Shown here one piece after another: positions 31,070 to 42,942 of a DNA stretch of 64,000 nt (positions are counted from its first letter, which is position 1; each line of letters opens with the position of its first letter). The DNA lies in the NCBI GenBank assembly GCA_964035575.1, contig OZ037883.1, positions 434,001 through 498,000 on the forward strand. The letters are read 5' to 3'. Origin of the DNA: Rhynchopus sp. YZ270_cl-10. Lineage: Eukaryota; Euglenozoa; Diplonemea; Diplonemida; Diplonemidae. Below the pieces are notes generated by a model. It had not been told where the DNA came from. It worked only from the letters and a program-made list of their open reading frames with translations, and did not search any database. The translations under genes were made by a program, and so were the position numbers.

Positions 31070-31571
31070 CAGAAAAGAAACGTTGATGTGTGCAGCTCAA
31101 GAGTTGCATCAAAAAAAAAAAAACTTTTTTTTTGAAGAAACACACTTAGCACGAAAACATATTCCCAGCAAGGAGTTACCCAAAAAAAATTTTTTTTTGA
31201 TCACAAAAGAAAAAAAAAACACACACGACCCTCTCTTCCTCAACTCTAAAGAGAGAGCAAGAAAAAGTTATATCAAAAAGGTTGTACCATAAAATGGAGA
31301 CACTTTATTTTTGCAATCGTAACACATAGAATCCGACTTCAGGATATAAAATAAAACAAAGAGAGAAAAAAAAACCCCCAACTTTTTTTTTTTTTCGTTA
31401 ATCGCTCTGCAAAATTGCTGTGCTTTTCGCTGTATGAGTGCGCGAGGTGTGATATAGCAAATACTGAATGAAAAAACAATTTACAGGCCCGCTTCCGTCG
31501 ATTCTATTTCCTCTTGCCAATGTTTGGTATAAAAAAATCCAGTAGAACACGAACAAACTAAAATAAAAGTT

Positions 31572-31617
31572 GTAAGATGAAGTGTGCCCACTCTCGTGCA
31601 CACACATACACACATCT
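31572..31617 (+). repeat. HF-B cassette, expanded
   Basis: AGATGAAGTGTGC, CCACTCTCGT, GCACACACATACACACATCT: GTGTGC/GCACAC, with the outer strand shifted by an ACAC expansion. Confidence 0.55.
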
Positions 31618-31830
31618 AAATAAAAAACGGTTGTTTTGTTTTTCTAAAATCGCGTGGAGGGTTTCAATTCTCAAAAAAATATGGAAAAAAAAAATTGACG
31701 GAGAGTTTAAAAAATGGGAAAGAGAAAAATGAGATAAGAGAGAGAGAGAGAGCAAAAAAGGTGCAAAAACCATAGCTTCGCGAAGAGGCCTTATCTTTCA
31801 AAAAAAAAAAAGAGAAAAAAATGGGTATTG

Positions 31831-31870
31831 GTAAGGTGTTGACTAAGCCTCCCTTGCTTAGTCAATACTT
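31831..31870 (+). repeat. HF-A cassette, strongest hairpin
   Basis: TTGACTAAGC (31839-31848) pairs with GCTTAGTCAA (31856-31865) around CTCCCTT. G-T and Watson-Crick pairs extend it outward to AGGTG/TACTT, about 15 pairs. Here the CC bulge of other copies is replaced by paired bases. Confidence 0.75.
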
Positions 31871-32849
31871 CAATAAAAATGCATCAGTTCAGTGTTGTTC
31901 AGGTCAAGCACTTCTTTTTCCCTCCAAAAATAAAAAAAAACCTGGTCATCCATAGAGCCAAGAAACGCGCTTGTTTTGAACGAAAATAAAACGAGCTTTT
32001 CCAACAAGACAATTTCCTGCATGAACAATGAACAATCACAGGCGGAAAGAAAAGAATAAAAAAAAAAATGACAAAAAAAAAATCACGAGCAATTCTTACA
32101 ATAAGAGTTGAGAAAAATAACACTTTGAACAAAAATTGCAGATTGAAAAAAAAAAAAAGAACGAAATAAACACCCTCCCCCTACTTTTTCAGCTGTGATG
32201 AGAGGGGGCCTTTTGCACCCCCTTCTTTTTGTTGCCTGGAGGGGAAAGGTATTTTTATACCATTTGAGAAGATGATAGCTTTTTCTCTTGGTCCTGTGAA
32301 GGCCCGTTCAAAAAAAAACCTCCCTAATTGCGGGGTTGACAATTCCCCCACAAGGGTTTTGTGCTCAATGGATTGCCCGAAGGGCAAGGATACGCAGAGA
32401 ACGGCACACTGCCTTATCTATCAAGAGTGTGGCAAAGGTCGCTTATGGATCTCTGGTACCGTTTTTTTTAAATTATCCTAAGTCTCTGGTGTGATTCTTT
32501 TGATAAAGACTGAAGGCAAAAAAAGGACTGAGAATAGACTCAGTGAAAAAAAAAAAAAAGTGAGATTGTGTGAAGTACGCGGACATAAGGAAGGGAGGGG
32601 GAAAAGAAAGAGAGGGGGAAAAAAAAATTCCTGTCCCGCAGAGTGAAAAAAAATGAGGGTGAAAAAAATAGTGGTCTGCTCTTGTTCTGTGCAATGAAAT
32701 AGGGCAGTGGGTAGTGGGTGTGGGGGGGTTTTTTTTTTTTTGTTTGCGAAAACACACAAGAGGGGGGAAAAGAGGTTGGTTGAGGGGGTTTTTTTTCTGT
32801 GTTGATGATCCTTTTGTTTTTTTTTTTAAAAGGGGGGAGATGAGTTTTT

Positions 32850-32884
32850 GTAAGATGGTAAGCAGCTCGCGCTTAGTCACCCTT
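32850..32884 (+). repeat. HF-A cassette
   Basis: GTAAGATGGTAAGCAGCTCGC, GCTTAGTCACCCTTT: TAAGC/GCTTA around AGCTCGC. Confidence 0.6.
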
Positions 32885-33172
32885 TAAAAAAAAAAACAGT
32901 TTGCAAGCTTTTACCAGACACGGGTAAACAATAATAAAGGGAAAGTGTGGAACAGCTGCATTTTCATTTATTTTTCTTTTCCGTGGAGAGTCGGGGGAAG
33001 GGGAAGGGATGGGTTGGTTGGTTGGTTGATTGGTTACATTTTTTTTTTTTTTTTTTTTTTGGGTGGAGAGGGTGAAAAACCTGAATTCGGACGTTCTTTC
33101 TTGAAAGAGAAAAAAAGAAAAAAAGAAAAAAAAAGAGAGAAAAAAATGAAAAGTCAGGCCAGAGTCCTTCGC

Positions 33173-33330
33173 TACCAGCAAAGGACCTGCCACACCCTGG
33201 GTGTGCTGTCTGTGTTCACCAAAGCACCAACGGTACTCATACCCTGATGATGATACTGAGAAAAGGCACCAGTCGGATCACAAGACCCGGCTAGCCCACA
33301 CAGAACAACACGTACCGCCAGGGCTGTAAC
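33173..33330 (-). repeat. SINE-like structured repeat, copy 2
   Basis: Diverged partner of 19763-19922 with the same block order. The shared CCTGATG and GGATC cores sit at matching spacing. On the minus strand it reads toward an A-rich/T-rich boundary as copy 1 does. Confidence 0.5.
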
Positions 33331-33354
33331 AAATAAGAAGGGGAAAAAAAATGA

Positions 33355-33390
33355 AACAGGTGCAAACGCCTCGGCGGGCAGCAGGCACTG
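33355..33390 (+). repeat. HF-C cassette
   Basis: GGTGC...GCACT with ACGCCTCGGCGGGC inside. Confidence 0.55.
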
Positions 33391-33643
33391 AAAATAAAAG
33401 AAAAAAAAATAATAAATGTTGTGGATAAACTGAATTGATAGACTTTTTTTTTTTTTTCGTTTTATTTTCAAAAAAAAAGAACGTTAAAATGAATAAGATT
33501 AAAACGTAAAAAAGAGGTGACACGAGGGAAACCCTGAAGACGCAATACATCCTCAACAGAGAGGTGCGCAACATACTGAAGGATGAGTATTTAGAAAGCT
33601 TTTTTCTTTTTTTCTTTTTTTCTTTTTTTCTTTTGATAATATG

Positions 33644-33682
33644 TTGGATTAGTGTATCAGCCACGCAAGCAGTCTGCACTGC
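33644..33682 (+). repeat. HF-F relative
   Basis: GTTGGATTAGTGTATCAGCC, ACGCAAGCAGTCTGCACTGC: AGTG faces CACT. Confidence 0.4.
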
Positions 33683-33684
33683 TT

Positions 33685-35270
33685 TTTTTTCCTTTTAAAT
33701 ACCAGCCACGCATAGTACGATTACCCCTAATGAAAGCGCTTCGACCAAATGCTGCCTTAACATTAAGGAACACCGTAAATTTCACAGCAATCGCCTTGAA
33801 AACGCGGCCTTTTTTTTGAAACATTGTGTGTATCTTCACACGCCATACCACTGTCTTTCATTAAAAATATTTCCCTTACGCTAACAACTGACGTTCTCGT
33901 ACGACACTTCTGAACGAGAATACTGGGAAGTCAAAAGACGGGATGACATACCCCGTATTTTTAAAAATACAGTTTTTTTTTTTTTTTTGTGATTTTTTTT
34001 TTGTGGGGGAGGGGAAGGGGTAAGAGGGTTAGGGACAAAATTAACCCGTTTTTTTTATATTCTTGCAGGATGTGGGTTTTATTCAAGGAGTAATGTACAG
34101 GTGTATAATATTATTGGTGAGATTTCACAGAAAACGAAAAAAAAAAAGTTTGGTGCATCAAACAACCTCCACCAAGAGCGAAAAAGGTTCTGTTCTCACC
34201 ACCGATCCCAGGAAAATTTAAAGAGAAACGTCTTTATTGAAAGGAAGTAAGATAAGGGACAATATGAAAGGATGACGCAGTGAAGAACAAAAAACTGCCA
34301 ATAAAAGTATCATGACCAAGCAAGCAGAACCCATGACAATAGTTAAACCAAGCAGAGGGAAAAAAAAACTATTTCCTTTCCATAAATACAGAGACAGAGG
34401 TGACAGAAAAAATTAGCATATTTGAAGATGAGCACCAGCCAGGATAGCCAGACCCAGGACTGGGCTTAATATTTTTTTCAAAAAATCGATATCGCTTTCT
34501 GTTCAGAAAGGCATAAAGGACGTAACAGCGCAGAGTTTGGCTGTTGGTGTCTGTTTTATTTTTTTCGCCTCTGTTTACCTTTTTCAGAAATCTGTTTTTT
34601 CTCGTGTTTTTTTATCAATAAATAGACTAAAACTACAAGAACGAAACCATGTGGTGCCTCCCTTGCAGTACACATTTTACAAACCTTTCCCCCTCTTTTT
34701 ATTCAGAAAAGAGGGTTAGGGAACTACGTGATTTTCTCTTGTTCTACATAAAAAAGGGGGGGAAATGGAGGGGGGAAAAAAAGAAAATATTTGCAGGATT
34801 ATAAGTCGTAGTCAAAGAAAACTGAACAACCGTTTTTGCCACTGATTTGTCTCTCATTAATCCACCATTATTGCGTCTGGTTTCGTTATCAAAAAAAAAA
34901 AAAAAGAAGGAAAAAGAGAGGGCAAATTCACCGTTGGCCGTAACCATTGTTCAGTTTCCAATAACACCGTGTGTAAACAAAAAACAGTACGTTAGTATAC
35001 CATAGCTTTGAATTATTAGTTTTGTTTGCTTTCTTTTCTTATCGAAAAAGAAGGCGTTGAGAAAAGGCTTGCCAAGTGGATCATCATGTGCAAGCTTTTC
35101 GAATAAAACAAGATAGAAGATCCAGAACAGCAGTAAAAATAAAAAAATGAGAAAATACATTTGTGGTGAAAAGAAGGGGATAAAGGAAATCTGATCTGCC
35201 AGTATATGAAACACAAACAGATCCCATGGTTGGAGTTAGGTAGGAGTAACGGGAAACAACCAGGGCGCGC
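33685..35270. other. Cassette-poor stretch
   Basis: A/T-rich with homopolymers. Apart from a possible HF-E remnant (AAAAAGGTTCTGTTCTCACC near 34182) I see nothing structured. Confidence 0.4.
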
Positions 35271-35404
35271 GCTAACTTTTCGGAAATTTCCCGAAAAAAT
35301 GGATATCGGGTCCAAAAAAATGTACCTACAGGAAGTATGTGAAGGGGGGCAGAAAAATCAGGGTCATGTTACATTTCCGAGAAAATCCCGGGCTGTGGTG
35401 GGGG

Positions 35405-36400
35405 ATATACGGAAAAATGGACAAAATTTTGGTGACTTAAATTTTCACAAAATATGAACCCATACTCGTAAACAAGGGTCATTTTCAGGTCTTTCGGACA
35501 GCCAGTACACAGTACACAGTACACAGTACACAGTACACAGTACACAGTACACAGTACACAGTACACAGTACACAGTACACAGTACACAGTACACAGTACA
35601 CAGTACACAGTACACAGTACACAGTACACAGTACACAGTACACAGTACACAGTACACAGTACACAGTACACAGTACACAGTACACAGTACACAGTACACA
35701 GTACACAGTACACAGTACACAGTACACAGTACACAGTACACAGTACACAGTACACAGTACACAGTACACAGTACACAGTACACAGTACACAGTACACAGT
35801 ACACAGTACACAGTACACAGTACACAGTACACAGTACACAGTACACAGTACACAGTACACAGTACACAGTACACAGTACACAGTACACAGTACACAGTAC
35901 ACAGTACACAGTACACAGTACACAGTACACAGTACACAGTACACAGTACACAGTACACAGTACACAGTACACAGTACACAGTACACAGTACACAGTACAC
36001 AGTACACAGTACACAGTACACAGTACACAGTACACAGTACACAGTACACAGTACACAGTACACAGTACACAGTACACAGTACACAGTACACAGTACACAG
36101 TACACAGTACACAGTACACAGTACACAGTACACAGTACCGTGACTTCACCGGGCAACACCGGAAAACACCGGCAAACATGGTCAAAATCAGGTGGAATAT
36201 ACATAAGTACATCATGGGGGGGTAGGGAACAGGTAGCGCCGCAGGCGCACGGTACCCAACTTTTTTCTTTTTTCTTTCCCCTTTTCTCTGCTTTCTTTTG
36301 ATTGCGCGAGCCGATTGCTCTCCACGGTGGGGTCACATGTGTGTCCAAAAACTATCTGAAGTGCCCTTACTGTACAAAATGGGATTCTCTGATTTTCTTA
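35405..36400 (-). repeat. Dispersed repeat X-Y, copy 2, split by satellite array
   Basis: Y lies at 35405-35495 and X at 36226-36400, inverted relative to 29278-29585. Between them lie the heptamer array and about 90 bp (GGTGACTTCACCGG, ACACCGG repeats) that copy 1 lacks, so the array grew or was inserted after the copies separated. Confidence 0.75.
35503..36138. repeat. CAGTACA heptamer satellite, about 91 copies
   Basis: 636 bases of uninterrupted CAGTACA with no visible variant. Because 7 is not a multiple of 3, all frames encode the same seven-residue cycle, which explains the 250-290-codon minus frames here; they are not genes. A short ancestral-looking form (CACAGTATACACAGTATACAC) occurs at 5278-5298. 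Confidence 0.95.
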
Positions 36401-36626
36401 AGGAAATCGTGTAATCAAAAAATTTTTGTACCGCGAAAAAACCTCGAAAAAACCGGGTGTGAGGGTGTGGATTTAGCGCGCGCCCTGGAAACAACAAAGA
36501 CAAAAAAAAATTTTTTTTTTTCAGTCCACCTGGGTACCTTGGGTACCTGGGCACGGTACAACCTCCCTCTCGTGAGTTGTCTGCTGGGATTGTGCATAAA
36601 TTGTAGTCGTGACTATATCTGAAGTT

Positions 36627-36666
36627 ATGAGGTGAACCTAAGCCTCTCATTCCTTTGGCCACCTTT
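36627..36666 (+). repeat. HF-A cassette with changed outer stem
   Basis: GAGGTGAACCTAAGCC...CTTTGGCCACCTTTC: AGGTG pairs with CACCT and CC(T)AAG with CTTTGG, so the CC that bulges in other copies is paired. Confidence 0.6.
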
Positions 36667-37056
36667 CATCACCATTGCACAGTACCATCTTATACGGCTT
36701 TGCCAAAGGGCGTTGTTGGGAATGTCGTTTCCCCCAGCCCCGAGTTCGTAATTTTTTTGACACAATGTAGTGTTCGAGCATGGTGTAAACGCCAAAAAAC
36801 AAAAAAAAAAAACACAACCTCCTAAAATACCCACAAAAGAAGAGAGAGAGAGGAAAATGTGTTATGAGGAAGAAAAATACAGAGAAAAATACACAGCGGG
36901 CTGTTGTTGAAGCCTGGCCTTAGCACCGCTGGAGGGAGGTGAAGAGAAAAACTGAAGTTTTTTTTTTTTGCAGAAAAAAAAAATGCAAATTGTCACACAC
37001 ACTCTAAAGGGTTTATGCATACAAAGGGTGGTTCATTGGCGGGAGAGAGGAAAAAA

Positions 37057-37093
37057 AGATGACATTCAGCTTTTCTGCTGAGCATTCACCTTT
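37057..37093 (+). repeat. HF-A cassette with TCAGC stem
   Basis: AAGATGACATTCAGC, TTTTCT, GCTGAGCATTCACCTTT: TCAGC/GCTGA replaces TAAGC/GCTTA. Confidence 0.55.
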
Positions 37094-37244
37094 CCAAAAT
37101 AATATTTTTCGAAGCAGACACACACATCTCCTTTGTTGAGAAGAGACTCAACGGATGTGAGGGGGAAAATAGCAAAAAAAAAAAAATAGGAGACAGGGGC
37201 AAAAAAAAAAAATGCGTACGGACGCAAGATTTGCACAATTATTT

Positions 37245-37276
37245 TCAGATGAATTATGCCTTTTGTGCACACATCT
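37245..37276 (+). repeat. HF-B cassette
   Basis: CAGATGAATTATGCC, TTTTGT, GCACACATCT: the outer AGATG/CATCT is perfect while the inner stem is weak. Confidence 0.5.
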
Positions 37277-37471
37277 AAGAAATATGTTTAGGGCGATGGA
37301 TTGACCAAATGTAAAGAAGACCGGAAAACCCAACAGGAGCAGCAACATATTTTGTGAAAAAAAAAAGGGAGGTTTGAAAGTCGTTTACAAATTCGCCGGA
37401 AATAAAACTTTGATGTAGGCACCTCTGACTGACCCACGATGCCATCCATCCGGATGAAATAAAATCAGTTA

Positions 37472-37508
37472 GTTTCATACTTTCAAATCAAAGCACAGAA
37501 AGTACAAG
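37472..37508 (+). repeat. HF-D cassette, partial
   Basis: GTTTCATACTTTC, AAATCAAAGCACA, GAAAGTAC: TACTTTC/GAAAGTA. Confidence 0.5.
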
Positions 37509-37751
37509 GAAGTCCTATAGACGCCCAAATTCAATAAAGTAAGAAAAAAACAGAAGACTCTGAAGCAATAGTCAGAGGAGTCCTCCCGACTTCAATCCAC
37601 CAAAAAAAATCAGAGTCCTCTCCAGCGGGTTGTAAACGATAAAACCTTCATAGAAAAAAGAAAAAAGAAAAAAGCAATTCGTTACGAAAGGAAGAGAGGA
37701 AAAAAAAAATAACTCCAAACATGAATTTGGGGAAACAAAGAATGGTTTTTG

Positions 37752-37806
37752 TTCGTGACAATGACCCAACCAAAAGGGTTGGGTTCGTTTTTACTCTATG
37801 TCACCT
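37752..37806 (+). repeat. HF-E cassette with extended stem
   Basis: CCCAACC (37765-37771) pairs with GGTTGGG (37777-37783) around AAAAG, then TTACTCTATGTCACC. Both stem halves differ from the 16581 copy together. Confidence 0.65.
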
Positions 37807-38105
37807 TGCAACAGCGGGAAGGATGGGGAGGGACAATTGTGAGCCTTGTATAGGGAGACACTCCTTATTCTAATTTATTTTGTTTGATGTGGCTGGAAAT
37901 GACCTAAAACCGGTGTGTACAAGAAGTACAAAAAAAAATCGACTTTATTTTCCCCCCAGCCACACCATTGTTGTAAAAATATGTGTCGAAATGCAAAAGC
38001 TCGACTCTTTGCAACAAATTTTAGGTGTTTACGTGTCATTTTTTTTGTAGAAATTGACCACTACTTGTATTTGATAAACTGTGATTACATTTTCCCCTTT
38101 TTTGA

Positions 38106-38154
38106 TGATCGGTTGGGTTTAGTGCAGCCTGTTGTTTCATGACAGTCTGCACTA
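38106..38154 (+). repeat. HF-F relative, strong hairpin
   Basis: TAGTGCAG (38120-38127)/CTGCACTA (38147-38154) and CTGT/ACAG around TGTTTCATG: 12 pairs with single-base bulges. Confidence 0.65.
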
Positions 38155-38736
38155 TCGTTTTGTTTTGTTTGTCAATCGCAGAAGGGGGGGTGGAAAAGAT
38201 GTGCGGTAAAAAGATATGGTATCTTTTTTGAATGTTCCCTTGTTCGAAACTGTAGAATTTATTGTCAAAAAAAAAAAAAAAAAAAAAAAGTAAAAACGCA
38301 GAGAACTAGTCAGGGAACTACTAGTAGAAATGATTAGTGCTAAACTAGTAGTATTACTGGTGTAACTCTAGCCGTAAAACACTGGTCATTTGGACTAGTA
38401 CTCCCATGCCTTGTCCGCCGTGAACAGGATTTGGTGTGCGTTTTTTTTTTTTTATGGGAAATTTTCTGGTATTTCAAAGGTTATAAAATAAGGTCTAAAT
38501 TACCGTGTAACTTCCAGGTAACGTTCACATTTATATATTTCTCTATAACATTCTTCTCACTACCCCTGAAAACATGGGGGATTTTTTTTTAAAGGTCTCG
38601 CAAGGTTGGTATAGAAATGCATTATTTTCCTTTGCAATGTCGCAAAAAAAATATATAAAAGCCGAAGATAAACGTATCTTTCAGAAGAATGCATACAAAG
38701 GAATTGTTTTTTTAGTTGTGAGATCACATTTTTTTT

Positions 38737-38799
38737 GATAAATTGTTGGAGTAGTGTAGTTGCCTCGGTTGTGTTGCCACAGTTGTGCAATCTCCACTG
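38737..38799 (+). repeat. HF-F cassette, type copy
   Basis: GATAAATTGTTGGAGTAGTG, TAGTTGCCTCGG, TTGTGTTGCCACAGTTGTGC, AATCTCC: nested GGAG/CTCC, TTGC/GCAA and TGTG/CACA with a TTGC apical loop. Confidence 0.65.
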
Positions 38800-39220
38800 T
38801 CTTTTTTTCAATTGTCAGGTAAAAGGAATGAACATGAGTCTGAAGAGAAAAATGAAGGCAAAGATGGAGAGGAGGAGGTTAGAATGAGTTTTTTTTTTTA
38901 TGAAAATTTTGATATACTTTGTCTTGTGCCCTTGATTTTTGCTTTTTTGCAGGGTGTTTGCTTGTTTTTTTTCTCTTTTTAGAGAGGAGGGAGCTAGCAG
39001 TAGAACACAGTAATAAAGACAGGATAAGACAATCCCTTCAGTGAAAGAATAATTGTCTTTTCTGCACAAAAAGATGTTTGATTTTGAGTGCTTTTTTTTT
39101 TTCCTTCTTCCAACTTATCGCAAGAAGGATGATTGATGAACATACTGTAATTTTCGAAAAACGGCGTTTCGAGTTCCAGAGAAAGAAAAAAGAAGGGATA
39201 AACGGGGGATTTTTTTTTAT

Positions 39221-39255
39221 AAATGAGATGAACCTCAGCCTGTTCAGTCACCCCC
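39221..39255 (+). repeat. HF-A cassette
   Basis: GAGATGAACCTCAGCC, TGTTCAGTCACCCC; CTCAG has lost its clean partner. Confidence 0.45.
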
Positions 39256-39490
39256 GAAGAACCAGCAAAAAAAAAATATATCCCGAACAAATTGTTTCGC
39301 ATTTTCTATACAAAGTTACCCCCACAAAAAAAAAAAAAAAAAAAACTCAAAAAAATAACTATTCTTCAGCCGTGAGGCAGAGAAAAGAAGGTTGGAAGAC
39401 GAATAAGGATCTTGGAAGAGAAAAGACGTCTGAAAGACGCACAACTGATTCGTGGAGTCTATGGTTTTAAAAAAAAAGGGGGAAAATTTT

Positions 39491-39529
39491 TATAAGATGA
39501 ATCTCAGCCTCTCGTGCTTAGTCATCTTG
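39491..39529 (+). repeat. HF-A cassette, perfect outer stem
   Basis: AAGATGA (39494-39500) pairs fully with TCATCTT (39522-39528); inside CTCAGCCTCTCGTGCTTAG. Confidence 0.7.
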
Positions 39530-40622
39530 AAAAGAGAAAAGGTGCAGACACCCCAAGGATGAGCTCCACCTTTTTTTTGTTGTTGGAAATCCTGCATCAT
39601 ACAAGGATATGTCACGGAACGCCACCGTCCCTGCTTTCGTTTACCCCCAAAGATGCTGGAGTGTTTTTTCCTGTTGAAAGAAAAAAAAGAAAAAAGGAGA
39701 AAGAGGAAGAGAGGAGACTGAAAAAGGATGGAAAGACAGAAGAGAAGGGGGTCATGCTGTTTTAAAATTTTTTTAAATACTCAAAAAAAAAGAAATTATA
39801 CAACATTGTTTGCCAGCGAGAGAGAGAGTGAGAGAGAGAAAGAGAGACCATGTATAGTAGAGGGGATGGGGGGAGGGTAAAGGGGCTAAAGGGAAGCCAT
39901 GTGACCAACACAACACCAATAAAACGGGGGAAAACACAGATTTCAAGACCCAGTTATACTTTATTGTTGTTAGGCTAGCACTCTCAGGCTTTCCCTGGGG
40001 GGGGCCCGATCACACAGTGTTCAAAATTTTTTGAGTGCTGGTAATCGAATGGGCATGGCCTTTTTTTTTGTGACAAAGAACCTTTTCTGTTAGGTTGTGA
40101 AAACCTAGTTCTGGTACGAAGGGAAAGTTGTACCACGTTTCGGTTTAAAAAAAAAAAAATGTGACTAAGGATTTGAAATCATGGGTTGCAGAAGCTTTTT
40201 TAAATCTTTATTTATTTTTTTTACCTTCACACACAATCTGGAGTCTCGTCTTAATGTATCACTGTGTGTTTCACGACAAAGGACCCCAGCTTGTAGTAAA
40301 AGTTTAAAAAAATCACAAAGAAAAAAATTAGTGCCCGTCCACCTGAAAAAGAGATCTCAAAAAGTAAGGATGAAGGTTGAAAGTGGAAGAAAAAGGGTTG
40401 GTCACCTCGATCATTTGAATACCTGAAGTGGAGTGACGATGAATGGCACGAACATTAGAAAGTAAGAATAGAGAAAAAAAAAATATCTGGTATGACCCAC
40501 CAATATTTTTAAAAAAACCCCCGCCTTTGCCGGTCGCAGGCATCTTGCAAATTGATAGTACCCTCCTTGGGATGTATTTTTATTCAAGGGGTGCGCAACG
40601 TTTCCTCTGATGTTACTATTAT

Positions 40623-40682
40623 TGTATCGACAAATCACTTAGCGCTATTGTCAAGGTATAAAGATCTGTACTCAATGTCGGC
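40623..40682 (+). repeat. HF-E cassette
   Basis: TTGTATCGACAAATCACTT, AAGATCTGTACTCAATGTCG; resembles the copy at 46860 (AAGATCTGTACTGAAAG). Confidence 0.5.
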
Positions 40683-40726
40683 CGAAACCTTTGTACTACG
40701 TATCTACATTTGTTTTTGGATACATT

Positions 40727-40764
40727 GCTGGAATAGTGTAGTTGCCACCTGTGCAAGCTCCACT
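40727..40764 (+). repeat. HF-F cassette, compact
   Basis: TGGAATAGTGTAGTTGCCACC, TGTGCAAGCTCCA: TTGC...GCAA and TGGA...TCCA kept, inner helix deleted. Confidence 0.55.
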
Positions 40765-41119
40765 GTCCTTTTTGTCTGACAATTCGTTTTTTTTTTTTGT
40801 TGAATTCCAAGGTTTCAACAGATTCTTATTTGCTTAGTCTGATTAGATTATTCTTGGATCAGTCATTTGTTTGGGGTTAGGGGGCTTTAGTCACCCACAT
40901 ACCCCCCTATAATAACATCAGGGAAAAGAATGCAGTGCCCTTAAAAAGAAACCTTGGTACTAGTCCTTTTGTGTTGCTCTGATGAGGCAAAAAAAAGGGG
41001 ATAAAAATTATTGCGCGATACCAAAAAAAGAAAAAAAAATGGCTCAACCATTAGAACCAGGAGGAAAGTGGTATGTATCGACAATATTGAACACTCGGTA
41101 GGTACCATAAAAAAGGGGC

Positions 41120-41160
41120 AAAGTTCATTAGTGCAAGCACCTCAAGGGGATGCAGGCACA
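41120..41160 (+). repeat. HF-C cassette with CACC/GGATG inner stem
   Basis: AGTGC (41130-41134)/GCAC (41156-41159). The inner stem shows the same exchange as the 14854 copy. Confidence 0.6.
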
Positions 41161-41355
41161 AAAAAGAAAAATACAAATAGAAAGAAATATTTGTAAAAGA
41201 CAAACCAACTGCTGTTGTAGTTACCTTTAAAAAAAAATTGTGGGGGGGAAAAAAATGGGCAAAGAGCGGGCAACAAACAACACAAAAAATATATTCATAA
41301 AGACTCCAAAGAAGAGAATAACCTCATCAGGTGTCTTTTTTTAAATAGCTGTGTT

Positions 41356-41383
41356 TGTTTGTTTGTTTGTTTGTTTTTCTTTT
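41356..41383 (+). repeat. TTTG microsatellite
   Basis: About six GTTT units. Confidence 0.85.
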
Positions 41384-42203
41384 TTGTTGACTGTTGTGGG
41401 CACAAAGTGGAGTTTTTGCCACAGTTCGGAAAAACTTTACGTTGATAAAAGTCGAGTATACGACTTCGAGATGAACGAAACCCATACAAAAAAAAAAGAT
41501 GGCAGAAAGAGAGTGAGAGTGAGAGAGAGAGAGAGAGAGACAGTGATTTAATTCACCCCAGATCATTTTATGCCTCAAGAAGAAGGAAGTGCTGGGGAGG
41601 TGAGTAAGGGAGTGGGGGGTAGACTTTTTGGTTGTGTGGGAAGTGATATCATGACAATGTGGTCAGTGAAAAAAGATCCCGTTCGCAAACAAATAATAAA
41701 AAAAAAAGGAGGCTCCCTAATTTTGTCAGGAAAAAAAAAACATGATGAAAATGGTGTCACGGGTTGTGTGTGGTTCAGTGGCGTTAATTTACTGTATGTG
41801 GGAGAAAAAAAAAACCCCCTCCCCTCTCCAAAGGTTGGAAATATGTTCTCCACCTTTAAACCCCTTGCGTTTTTTTTCCTTGGGGGTATTTAAACCATAA
41901 AAAAACATTTTTTCCCCTCCTACTTATTGTCATTTTACTATTCTGTTCGTGAAGCTTGCTGTACACACTTTTTTATGTCTTTGCTTTAACACGTATCTCC
42001 TGAAAACACAGGAACGTCTCCAAAGTAAACCGCAAAAATATAGGTGAAGTTCAACCTCTGTTCAAGAGGGGGAAGTTGGCTTTTATATTTAAGGGTGGCA
42101 ATAAATTTGTTTTGAACAAAAAAAAAGGAAAAAGGAAAAAGGGGTGCAGATAGTGTTGCGAACATCATAGGATGAACACGCCGGAAAAGTAGTTGATATA
42201 ATT

Positions 42204-42238
42204 TTTCTTTTTCTTTTTCTTTTTCTTTTTCTTTTTTT
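42204..42238 (+). repeat. CTTTTT microsatellite
   Basis: Five CTTTT(T) units inside a longer T/C tract. Confidence 0.85.
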
Positions 42239-42440
42239 TTCCATATTTTTTTTTTGAAAGGAAACACACACACACTCATAAGTGGGTTATACTCCGTTCA
42301 GGCGTTACCCACTTTAAATCTGTTATCAAACACACACATAAGCGTTTTCTCATGCGTAGGAAAGAAGATCTGGTTTAGAAAAAAAGGTGAATTTGATAGT
42401 GCAAAAGAAAGAGAAAAAAAAATAGTCAAAAAAAAATTGC

Positions 42441-42470
42441 GAGATAAATGCCTCTCGTGCACACTCATCC
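42441..42470 (+). repeat. HF-B cassette, truncated head
   Basis: GATAAATGCCTCTCGTGCAC, ACTCATC. About 35 bases earlier a broken HF-C head (GTGAATTTGATAGTGC) is present, so two cassettes collided. Confidence 0.45.
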
Positions 42471-42755
42471 AAGCAACACAATAAAACATATAATGCAAAA
42501 TGTAGAGTGGCAGGGGGGAAAGGGAAGTTTGAAAATGTTTTTTGTATGTTTCGAAAGTGCTTTGTGCTCTGTTTAATTTTGCTTGATAGTTTTGTAGACG
42601 TGGAGTTGGAGAAGAAGGGCGCGTTACTTTGTATGAGATTACGACTTATCCTCTTTCTCAGCCACTGTCAAATGTCCTTGTTATTTGTTTGTTTATTTGC
42701 ATATAATGCAAAATGTAGAGTGGCAGGGGGGGTAGGGAAGAAAAGTCTGATGACA

Positions 42756-42793
42756 TTTGTGATGAACTTAAGCCTCTCGTGCTTAGTCACAAA
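42756..42793 (+). repeat. HF-A cassette with changed outer stem
   Basis: TTTGTGA (42756-42762) pairs perfectly with TCACAAA (42787-42793) in place of AAGATGA/TCACCTT, then TTAAGC-CTCTCGT-GCTTAG. The consensus loop is intact. Confidence 0.75.
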
Positions 42794-42906
42794 AGGGGGG
42801 GTCTGGTAAAGATGGAGGAATAAATAAAATCACAATAAAAAAAGAAAAAAACAAGATCGTTTTTTTTTTCTCCAATATCGTTCCTTACGTTAAAGAACCT
42901 TTGTTG

Positions 42907-42942
42907 TTTGTGTCGACACCTACTCAGGTAGGGTCTTTGTAC
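42907..42942 (+). repeat. HF-E cassette
   Basis: GTGTCGACACCTACTCAGG, TAGGGTCTTTGTACT: CCTAC pairs with GTAGG. Confidence 0.5.

Noticed and set aside
35369-36348. Three minus-strand frames of 254-287 codons, Cys/Val/Tyr repeats
   Set aside because: They are the CAGTACA heptamer array read in three frames; all give the same cycle. Not a protein gene.
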